A stretch of 64,000 bases of DNA, from the NCBI GenBank assembly GCA_024679565.1, contig JAIBDD010000008.1, forward strand, positions 1-64,000, read 5' to 3'. The position numbers were made by a program, and so were the translations under genes. Source of the stretch: Bacteroidota bacterium (GTDB taxonomy: Bacteria; Bacteroidota; Bacteroidia; NS11-12g; UBA9320). Of the stretch, positions 56,660 to 64,000 are shown one piece after another (position 1 is the stretch's first letter; every line of letters starts with the position of its first letter). Below the pieces are notes generated by a model. The model ran no database searches. It was not told the origin of the DNA and saw only the letters and a list, made by a program, of their open reading frames with translations.

Positions 56660-57966
56660 TTGATTGTTTCTCGACCGATTGAGTAATAAGTAAACCCTTG
56701 TTCAGTCATTTTATTCAAGTTAAATAAATTTCGCCCATCAAAAACAGTTTTGTTTTTTAAGGCATTTGCAATTCGCTCAAAGTTAGGGTTTCTGAATTCA
56801 GACCATTCTGTGGCGATGATTAAAGCGTCTGCTGATTCTAGGCAAGTATACATGTCTTCAGCAAAAGAGATCTTATCTCCAACAACACCTTTAACATTTG
56901 CCATTGCTTCTGGATCAAAAGCCGTAACTGTAGCACCTGCGGCAACAAGTTCGTCAATTAAATATAACGCTGGGGCTTCACGAATGTCGTCCGTATTTGG
57001 CTTAAACGCCAATCCCCACAAAGCAAAGTGTTTGCCAGAAAGGTCTTCAGCAAAATGCGTTTTTACCTTTGGAATCAAAAATGTTTTTTGAGATTCATTA
57101 ACCTCTTCAACAGCATTCAAAATTTTAAAATCGTAATCCACTTCGGCTGAGCTTCTAACCAATGCTTTCACATCTTTTGGGAAACATGAGCCACCATAAC
57201 CGATTCCTGGAAATAAGAACCTGTTACCTATTCTCGTATCAGTACCAATACCTTTACGTACTTTGTCAACGTCAGCACCTACCAATTCACAAACACGTGC
57301 AATTTCATTCATGAATGTGATTTTTGTTGCCAAAAATGAATTCGCTGCATATTTGGTGAGTTCAGCAGATTTTTCATCCATAAAAATTACTGGATTGCCT
57401 TGTCTCACAAACGGTGCGTATAATTCGTGCATTAATTTTTCAGCACGTTCTGAACTACAACCAACCACAACACGATCAGGTTTCATGAAGTCGTCTACGG
57501 CAACTCCCTCTCTTAAAAACTCTGGGTTAGAAACGATGTCGAATTCGCCAAAGTAGTTGGCTGCAACCGCATTGTGCACCTTTTGTGCAGTCCCTACCGG
57601 TACAGTACTTTTGTCAACAATAACCTTGTATTCGGTCATTATTTTTCCCAAATGTTCTGCAACACCCAATACATATGAAAGGTCGGCTGAACCATCTTCT
57701 CCTGGAGGGGTTGGAAGCGCTAAGAAAATTATTTTCGCTTCTTTAATAGCATCTTCTATATCGGTGGTAAAGTGAAGTCTACCCTCTTTAAGGTTTCGTT
57801 CAAATAGTTTTTCTAGTCCAGGCTCGTAAATCGTTATTTTACCTGATCGAAGACTATTTACCTTGTTTTCGTCAATGTCGACACAGGTTACATGATTGCC
57901 GGTTTCGGCAAAACAAGTACCAGAAACTAATCCAACATAACCGGTTCCAATTACTGCAATTTTCAT
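56656..57966 (-). CDS. ugd: UDP-glucose 6-dehydrogenase
   Basis: '[25 protein letters not shown]', '[24 protein letters not shown]', '[18 protein letters not shown]'. Confidence 0.95.
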   Translation of the reverse strand: MKIAVIGTGYVGLVSGTCFAETGNHVTCVDIDENKVNSLRSGKITIYEPGLEKLFERNLKEGRLHFTTDIEDAIKEAKIIFLALPTPPGEDGSADLSYVLGVAEHLGKIMTEYKVIVDKSTVPVGTAQKVHNAVAANYFGEFDIVSNPEFLREGVAVDDFMKPDRVVVGCSSERAEKLMHELYAPFVRQGNPVIFMDEKSAELTKYAANSFLATKITFMNEIARVCELVGADVDKVRKGIGTDTRIGNRFLFPGIGYGGSCFPKDVKALVRSSAEVDYDFKILNAVEEVNESQKTFLIPKVKTHFAEDLSGKHFALWGLAFKPNTDDIREAPALYLIDELVAAGATVTAFDPEAMANVKGVVGDKISFAEDMYTCLESADALIIATEWSEFRNPNFERIANALKNKTVFDGRNLFNLNKMTEQGFTYYSIGRETIK

Positions 57967-57970
57967 TTAT

Positions 57971-59077
57971 CTAAGCGAAATTTAATAAGGTTTCTATCAC
58001 CTTTTGTTGTTGATCTATTGTTAATTCTGTGCTCATCGGTAACGATAATACACGGGTGCAAAGGTCATCAGTAACAGGGAAATTTCCAACTCCTTTGTAC
58101 GCCTCTTGTTCATTGAGCGGAACAGGGTAATACACCATACTTGGAATACCATTGTCTGCAAGATGTTGTTTAAGAGCATCTCTGTTTAAGTCATGGATTT
58201 TCAATGTATACTGATGGAATACATGTGTTGATTTTAGGTCCCTGTAGGGTATTTCTAAAGCAGGATGATTAGCAAAAGCCTCGTCATAACGATTTGCTAC
58301 CTGTTGACGTGCAGCACTGTATTCATCCAAATACTTCAGTTTAACATCTAGTATGGCTGCCTGAACAGTGTCTAATCTTGAGTTTACTCCAACAACGCTG
58401 TGGTAGTATTTTTTCTTTTGACCATGATTACAAATCATTCTGGCTTTTTCAGCTAAGTCATCGTCGTTCGTAAAAATGGCACCGCCATCGCCATAGCAAC
58501 CAAGGTTTTTTGAAGGGAAAAACGACGTTGTTCCAAAGTGCCCCATTGTGCCCGCACCTCTAACTTCACCGTTTAATGTGTAATTTGCACCTATAGCCTG
58601 AGCGGTATCTTCCACTACATAAATGTTGTGCTGTTTACAAATGCTTAATATGGTTTCCATGTCTGCACACTGGCCAAACAAGTGCACCGGCACTACGGCT
58701 TTTGTTTTAGCCGTAATAGCTGATTCGAATGCGGTAGTGTCAATTTGAAACGTTTTAGAATCTACATCCACCAACACAGGAACCAATCCTAATAAAGCAA
58801 TAACTTCAGCGGTGGCAACGTACGTAAAGCACGGAACGATTACCTCGTCACCGGGCTTTAGGTTTAGCGCCATGAAGGCAACTTGCAGCGCATCAGTTCC
58901 GTTGGCACACGGTATAACGTGTTTTACACCCACGTATGATTCTAGGTTTTGTGCAAACTGTTTTACACGTGGACCATTAATGAAGGTTGTAGAGTCAATC
59001 ACTTCTTGGATCGCCTCATTTATTTCATTGCTTATTTTGAGATACTGACCTTTTAGGTCAACCATCTGTATCGACAT
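57971..59077 (-). CDS. DegT/DnrJ/EryC1/StrS family PLP-dependent aminotransferase
   Basis: 'HVIPCANGTDALQVAFMALNLKPGDEVIVPCFTYVATAEVIALLG', 'VEDTAQAIGA', 'TSFFPSKNLGCYGDGGAIFTND' (PLP Lys). Confidence 0.94.
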   Translation of the reverse strand: MSIQMVDLKGQYLKISNEINEAIQEVIDSTTFINGPRVKQFAQNLESYVGVKHVIPCANGTDALQVAFMALNLKPGDEVIVPCFTYVATAEVIALLGLVPVLVDVDSKTFQIDTTAFESAITAKTKAVVPVHLFGQCADMETILSICKQHNIYVVEDTAQAIGANYTLNGEVRGAGTMGHFGTTSFFPSKNLGCYGDGGAIFTNDDDLAEKARMICNHGQKKKYYHSVVGVNSRLDTVQAAILDVKLKYLDEYSAARQQVANRYDEAFANHPALEIPYRDLKSTHVFHQYTLKIHDLNRDALKQHLADNGIPSMVYYPVPLNEQEAYKGVGNFPVTDDLCTRVLSLPMSTELTIDQQQKVIETLLNFA

Positions 59078-59084
59078 ACCTTAG

Positions 59085-59104
59085 TAATATTGCACGCAAT
59101 ATTA
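59085..59104. repeat. Perfect inverted repeat TAATATTGC-AC-GCAATATTA in a divergent intergenic region
   Basis: Direct reading; 9-bp arms, 2-bp spacer, 7 bp upstream of the aminotransferase start. Confidence 0.9.
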
Positions 59105-59162
59105 ACCAAATCTTAACCTTATACCCTGAATTTTACGTTATTTGCCACGTTAAATCCGTACA

Positions 59163-59933
59163 ATGAAAACCCATTTACTGCGTCTCACCATCATCACCCT
59201 CTTTGTTGCCATTTGTGGTACTGTTTCTGGACAACAGAAAACGGTATTTCCTAAAAAACAAGGATACCTGTTTGATATACAATATGGCGTTCAATCACCA
59301 AAGGGAGATTTAGAAGATCGATTTGGTTGGAACTCTACCCTGGGTTTCGGAGCACGTTATAAATTTGAATCGGGCTGGACAGCCGGATTTAAATACAATT
59401 GGATGTTTGGGAATAATGTTAAAGAAAGAAACATGTTTGACTCAATCGTTGGGCCAACAGGTGAGATTTTTGATAAAGATGGGTTGTTCTCAGTTATACG
59501 TTTAAATCAGCGTGGACATACGTTGACAATGAATGGGGGAAGACTTTTTCCAGTGCTTAAAAACAACAAAAACTCTGGTATTTTGGTTGACGTTGGATTT
59601 GGGTTTATGCTCCACAGAATTGACATTTTTGCCTCGTCACTAACGGTACCTCAGGTAACCGAAGATTATGAAAAGGGGTACGACCGGCTATCTGGTGGCA
59701 TAGCGCTTAATCAATTTATTGGGTACCAGCATTTAGATCCAAAGAAACGTGTAAACTTTCAAGTTGGTTTTAGCTTTCAACAAGCCTTTACCAAAAGTAT
59801 GCGCACTATAGATTTTGATACACGAACCTATAACCCACTCAAAAGGACTGACCTATTACAAGGTGTCCGTATTGGGATTATTCTACCCGTGTATACTAAG
59901 AAATTAAGCGAAGAAGAATATTTTATTGATTGA
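59163..59933 (+). CDS. Outer-membrane beta-barrel-like protein, unknown function
   Basis: Signal peptide 'LLRLTIITLFVAICGTVSGQ'; alternating beta-strand pattern 'SGWTAGFKYNWMFG...GILVDVGFGFMLHRID'. Confidence 0.7.
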   Translation: MKTHLLRLTIITLFVAICGTVSGQQKTVFPKKQGYLFDIQYGVQSPKGDLEDRFGWNSTLGFGARYKFESGWTAGFKYNWMFGNNVKERNMFDSIVGPTGEIFDKDGLFSVIRLNQRGHTLTMNGGRLFPVLKNNKNSGILVDVGFGFMLHRIDIFASSLTVPQVTEDYEKGYDRLSGGIALNQFIGYQHLDPKKRVNFQVGFSFQQAFTKSMRTIDFDTRTYNPLKRTDLLQGVRIGIILPVYTKKLSEEEYFID

Positions 59934-61177
59934 TGCGTATTCTGTATACGCTCATAGTTGAATTTGCAAGGTATTTTTTGCCTTTAGTTGCTGGGTTTAA
60001 TCAAAAAATAAAAAGGTTTCAAAATCAACGAGAAACCACGTTTAAAGATATTTCAGAATGGAAGCGTAATCAGTCTTCAAAACCGGTAATGTGGTTACAT
60101 TGTGCTTCTCTTGGCGAGTACGAAATGATTGTTCCACTTATTTCTGACAGCGAAGTACAAAGCAAATTTGAGGTAGTTGTTAGCTTTTTTTCAGCATCCG
60201 GTTACGATCACGCTAAAACAGAAGGAATAGTACGCGGCAAATTCTACCTGCCACTCGACAGAATTGGAGCTATGAAACAATTGGTTTCACAAGTCAATCC
60301 TTCGGTATTTGTATTGGTAAAGTATGACTTTTGGTTGAATTTAATGCGGGCATTAAATAAAAGTGATTGTACAAATGTGGTAGTTAACGGTCAATTCAGA
60401 ACAGGTCAATTTATTACTTCAGCCTTAGGTTCTCCTTGGCGCAACCAGTTGAAGAAGTTCCATAGAATTTACGTTCAATATGAATCATCAATGAAGGTGC
60501 TCGAAAGTTTAAGCTTTGAAAACACGACGTTGTCAAATGATTTACGCTACGACCGTGCAATGCAATTAAAAACAAAGAATCATGAGATTCCTTCGATTGC
60601 TGCTTTTACAAAAAACCAACCTACGCTTATTTTAGGAAGTTCGTGGCCAGAAGAGGAATATATTGCACTGCAATACTTGACAGATTTTAACACAGACATT
60701 AAGGCCATAATTGCGCCACATGATGTAAGTCAAACTAATATTAAAAGGATTCAAAACGCCTATCAGCACCTAAGGCCTAAGCTATTTACAGATTCAGATG
60801 ATTTCACGGAGTCACGTGTAGTCATACTCAACACCATTGGCCACCTGTCAAGCGCTTACCAATATGCTACCGTTGCATTTGTGGGTGGAGCGTTTGGAAA
60901 AGGGTTGCACAATGTGCTAGAAGCCGCCGTACACGGACTACCAATTTTTTCAGGTAACAATATTGACAAGTTCCCTGAAGCAAAAACATTACAAAAATTG
61001 GGTGTACTCCACCCAGTAGATCAAGATCCACGTCATTTCCTTGAACTCATAGGTGTGTATGACCAACAAGGAACGTCAAATAAAGTAGTCGAGGAGATAT
61101 TAAGAAAATGGTTTGAAGAACAAACCGGTCATTCAGAGGAAATAGCCCGCTATGTATGTGGGTTAAACCTCAACTAA
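59933..61177 (+). CDS. waaA: 3-deoxy-D-manno-octulosonic acid transferase
   Basis: 'MWLHCASLGEYEMIVPLI', 'LVKYDFWLNLMRAL', 'LILGSSWPEEEY', 'VAFVGGAFGKGLHNVLEAAVHGLPIFSG'. ATG 59933 overlaps the previous TGA. Confidence 0.94.
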   Translation: MRILYTLIVEFARYFLPLVAGFNQKIKRFQNQRETTFKDISEWKRNQSSKPVMWLHCASLGEYEMIVPLISDSEVQSKFEVVVSFFSASGYDHAKTEGIVRGKFYLPLDRIGAMKQLVSQVNPSVFVLVKYDFWLNLMRALNKSDCTNVVVNGQFRTGQFITSALGSPWRNQLKKFHRIYVQYESSMKVLESLSFENTTLSNDLRYDRAMQLKTKNHEIPSIAAFTKNQPTLILGSSWPEEEYIALQYLTDFNTDIKAIIAPHDVSQTNIKRIQNAYQHLRPKLFTDSDDFTESRVVILNTIGHLSSAYQYATVAFVGGAFGKGLHNVLEAAVHGLPIFSGNNIDKFPEAKTLQKLGVLHPVDQDPRHFLELIGVYDQQGTSNKVVEEILRKWFEEQTGHSEEIARYVCGLNLN

Positions 61178-61525
61178 ATGATCAGAATCATTGTCCTCAT
61201 TGCCCAACCCTTTTGGATTAGGACCATATTCATTAGGCCCATGAACACTGTCGGTAGCGGCCAAAATGATATTGTAGATTGGGATTAACAAGTACCATCC
61301 ACTTTTTCCAACATCGTGCATTCTTCTAACCCACACAGCTAAGTAAGGGATCAAAATCGCAAGACCATAGATTGTAGACAAAAAGGGTAGGTTTATTTTC
61401 AGACCTATAAACATCAAGGCGTAGTTAATGATGAGGTTAATCAAAAAGAACATCCAAAACTCTTTACGTCTTGCTCGTCCATCAAACTCTGCGTAGCTCC
61501 GTAGAACTTTTAAGTACCATTCCAT
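61163..61525 (-). CDS. DUF805 family membrane protein
   Basis: 'FDGRARRKEFWMFFLINLIINYALMFIG...LAVWVRRMHDVGKSGWYLLIPIYNIILAATDS'. Confidence 0.93.
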   Translation of the reverse strand: MEWYLKVLRSYAEFDGRARRKEFWMFFLINLIINYALMFIGLKINLPFLSTIYGLAILIPYLAVWVRRMHDVGKSGWYLLIPIYNIILAATDSVHGPNEYGPNPKGLGNEDNDSDHLVEV

Positions 61526-61539
61526 ATTTTTATTTTTTC

Positions 61540-61547
61540 CAAATATA
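61540..61547 (-). promoter_or_regulatory. Candidate -7 box TATATTTG (minus strand)
   Basis: CAAATATA on + strand, 14 nt upstream of the DUF805 start codon. Confidence 0.4.
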
Positions 61548-61663
61548 GAGAATACATTAAAAACAATGTTTTAACTGAGTTTGAACCAAACTAACTGCAT
61601 TGTTGTCTTAAAAATGTTTCTGGCTTTAGTCTTTGTGCTGAAGTGCTATTAAATTGCACAGCT

Positions 61664-64000
61664 ATGTATACGAATCGATTTACCAGTTTATTTTTCAGTT
61701 TCATCTTTTTGGGTTTTGCAACTATTGGTAGTGCACAAAAAAAGTCAAGTGAAAAAAAAAAGACAACCGCATTGAGTTCAACGACGTTTAATGGGCTTAA
61801 ATTTAGATCCGTTGGACCGGCACTTACCTCAGGCAGGGTAATTGATATTGCCGTAAATCCGAATAATTCGACTGAATATTTTGTTGCGGCTGCGTCAGGC
61901 GGCGTGTGGAAAACCAGTAACGCGGGAAACACCTATACCCCAGTATTTGACAAATATGGCAGCTATTCAATTGGCTGTGTTTCCATATCACCTTCCAATA
62001 CGAATGTTGTTTGGGTCGGAACTGGCGAAAACAACAACCAAAGAAGTGTGGCGTATGGAGATGGTGTATACAAATCGGAAGATGGCGGGAAAAGTTGGAA
62101 AAATATGGGCCTTAAGACGTCTGAGCACATAGGCAAAATTCTGATACACCCAACCAACAGCAACATTGTTTACGTGTCAAGTATGGGGCCACTTTGGAGT
62201 GCTGGTGGTGAACGAGGTATTTATAAAACGATTGATGGAGGTAAAAACTGGAAACAAGTATTTAAAATTGATAAACACACTGGCGTAGCAGACATGCAGA
62301 TGGATCCTCGGAATCCGGAGGTGATATACGCCGCCTCCCAACAACGACGAAGACATGTGTTCACCTACATTGGTGGAGGTCCTGGTTCTGGTGTTTTTAA
62401 GACGACCAATGGAGGCACATCTTGGGACACCATTAATAAGGGATTGCCAGCAGTAGATAAGGGTAGAATTGGTTTAGCACTTTCTCCGTCAGAACCTGAT
62501 ATTATTTATGCAATAGTTGAAGCCGCTGATGGAAAAGGAGGGTTTTATCGCTCAACCAACCAAGGAGCGAGCTGGAGCAAAATGAGCAAATACAAAACAA
62601 GCGGTAACTATTATCAAGAGATCGTTTGTGACCCGCTTGACAAGAACAAAGTTTTTGTAATGGATACTTGGTTACACCACACCATCGATGGCGGAAAAAC
62701 AGTGATTGCCACCGGAGAAAAGTCCAAACACGTAGACAATCATGCCATGTGGATTGATCCCGCAAATACTACACATTGGTTGGTGGGATGTGATGGCGGG
62801 TTATACGAGACATGGGACCATGGAAAAAACTGGCACTACAAAACCAATTTGCCTATAACTCAGTTTTACAAAGTAAGTTTCGACAACGCATCGCCCTTTT
62901 ACAATATTTACGGAGGCACACAAGACAACAACAGTCAAGGAGGGCCGTCACGAACTGTAAACGAACAAGGTATTTCCAACTATGACTGGTTCATTACCAA
63001 TGGCGGTGATGGATTCGAAACAGCGATAGATCCAGTTGACCCGAACATCGTTTATGCCCAATCGCAATATGGTTGGTTGGTTAGATACGATAAAAAAAGT
63101 GGTGAACGAACGGGTATAAAACCACAACACAAAAAAGGCGATCCTGCATTACGATGGAATTGGGATGCGCCGTTGATTGTTTCTCCGCACAATCATAAGC
63201 GACTTTATTTTGCTGCTAACAAAGTTTTTAGAAGTGATGATCAAGGAAATTCATGGAATGAAATCAGTCCTGATTTAACCCGACAGCTTGACCGTAATAA
63301 AATGAAAGTTATGGATAGGGTTTGGGAAGTTGGTGGCGTTGAAAAAAATAAGTCAACCACCATATTTGGCAACATAGTAGCCATGGACGAATCTCCAGTA
63401 CAAACAGGACTTTTATATATTGGAACAGATGATGGACTAATACAAATTACGGAAGACGATGGTAAAACATGGTTTAAAGTCGATGGTATATCTGGAGTTC
63501 CTGAAATGACGTATGTAAATTCTATCGTTTGCTCACAGCATGATGCAAACGTGGTGTATGCTGTTTTTAACAACCATAAACAAGGCGATTTCAAACCGTA
63601 TATAGCTCAATCAAACGATAAGGGTCGGACATGGACATTAATACAAGGAAACTTACCTAAGCGTGGAAGCGCATATGACGTTGCTGAAGACCATGTCAAC
63701 AAAAATCTTTTGTTTGCAGGTACCGAGTTTGGCGTCTTTTTCTCAATCAATAAAGGCAAAGAGTGGACACAGTTAAAGGCTGGATTGCCCACAATTGCGG
63801 TTCGTGATTTGGAAATTCAAAAGCGTGAAAGCGACCTAGTTCTAGGCACATTCGGTAGAAGTTTTTATGTTTTAGACGACTATTCAACGTTACGTCACTT
63901 TAGCCAAAATGATACGGCCAAGCCAGCAGTAATATATCCGATCAAAACGGCACTAATGTTCAACCAAAGCCGACCATTTGGGGGTCCAGGCAAGGCGTCA
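61664..64000 (+). CDS. Secreted VPS10/sortilin-like Asp-box (BNR) repeat protein, truncated by window end
   Basis: Open ORF absent from the track: 'MYTNRFTSLFFSFIFLGFATIGSAQKKSSEKKKTTALSSTTFNGLKFRSVGPALTSGRVIDIAVNP...AAASGGVWKTSNAGNTY'; Asp-box repeats SEDGGKSW, TIDGGKNW, TTNGGTSW, STNQGASW, SDDQGNSW, TEDDGKTW, SNDKGRTW. No stop before 64000. Confidence 0.9.
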   Translation, partial: MYTNRFTSLFFSFIFLGFATIGSAQKKSSEKKKTTALSSTTFNGLKFRSVGPALTSGRVIDIAVNPNNSTEYFVAAASGGVWKTSNAGNTYTPVFDKYGSYSIGCVSISPSNTNVVWVGTGENNNQRSVAYGDGVYKSEDGGKSWKNMGLKTSEHIGKILIHPTNSNIVYVSSMGPLWSAGGERGIYKTIDGGKNWKQVFKIDKHTGVADMQMDPRNPEVIYAASQQRRRHVFTYIGGGPGSGVFKTTNGGTSWDTINKGLPAVDKGRIGLALSPSEPDIIYAIVEAADGKGGFYRSTNQGASWSKMSKYKTSGNYYQEIVCDPLDKNKVFVMDTWLHHTIDGGKTVIATGEKSKHVDNHAMWIDPANTTHWLVGCDGGLYETWDHGKNWHYKTNLPITQFYKVSFDNASPFYNIYGGTQDNNSQGGPSRTVNEQGISNYDWFITNGGDGFETAIDPVDPNIVYAQSQYGWLVRYDKKSGERTGIKPQHKKGDPALRWNWDAPLIVSPHNHKRLYFAANKVFRSDDQGNSWNEISPDLTRQLDRNKMKVMDRVWEVGGVEKNKSTTIFGNIVAMDESPVQTGLLYIGTDDGLIQITEDDGKTWFKVDGISGVPEMTYVNSIVCSQHDANVVYAVFNNHKQGDFKPYIAQSNDKGRTWTLIQGNLPKRGSAYDVAEDHVNKNLLFAGTEFGVFFSINKGKEWTQLKAGLPTIAVRDLEIQKRESDLVLGTFGRSFYVLDDYSTLRHFSQNDTAKPAVIYPIKTALMFNQSRPFGGPGKAS

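Noticed and set aside
61591-63792. Minus-strand ORFs in the last 2.4 kb of the track
   Set aside because: They lie antisense to a clear Asp-box protein on the plus strand and show no domain-like composition.
1-64000. CRISPR array, prophage, integron, transposon, restriction or toxin-antitoxin locus
   Set aside because: No direct-repeat/spacer pattern, no transposase, integrase, nuclease-methylase or toxin-like gene pairs were recognised anywhere in the window.

Overview
This is a Bacteroidota chromosomal window: densely packed genes, type IX secretion (T9SS) C-terminal sorting domains, gldAFG gliding genes, and TAnnTTTG-like promoter boxes. It holds about 45 protein-coding loci. I see no rRNA, tRNA, CRISPR array, transposase, integrase or phage gene. 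Recognisable genes include pgk, mutL, gldA/gldF/gldG, tyrS, pyrF, a C-terminal processing protease, an M13 peptidase, an alpha-2-macroglobulin, hemW, a DEAD-box helicase, a nucleotide-sugar set (UDP-glucose dehydrogenase, UDP-glucuronate decarboxylase, DegT aminotransferase) and waaA. Six intact or near-intact ORFs end in T9SS sorting domains. A long Asp-box/VPS10-like ORF runs off the right edge and is missing from the supplied ORF track. Two loci are clearly decayed: an OmpA-family gene with at least three lesions, and an outer-membrane beta-barrel gene with two in-frame stops and no frameshift. A third, at the left edge, may be a decayed 5' end. The best leads are: a 16-bp stem that encloses the start codon of the alpha-2-macroglobulin lipoprotein, with a second start-codon-spanning stem at the next gene; an overlapping operon of ECF sigma factor, single-TM protein with barrel-like domain, and T9SS-secreted protein; a repeat-rich T9SS protein 8 nt upstream of gldAFG; an AGMO-like di-iron oxygenase beside a CREST-like membrane protein; and perfect palindromes at candidate control regions. 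All family names come from my own reading of motifs; no database search was run.
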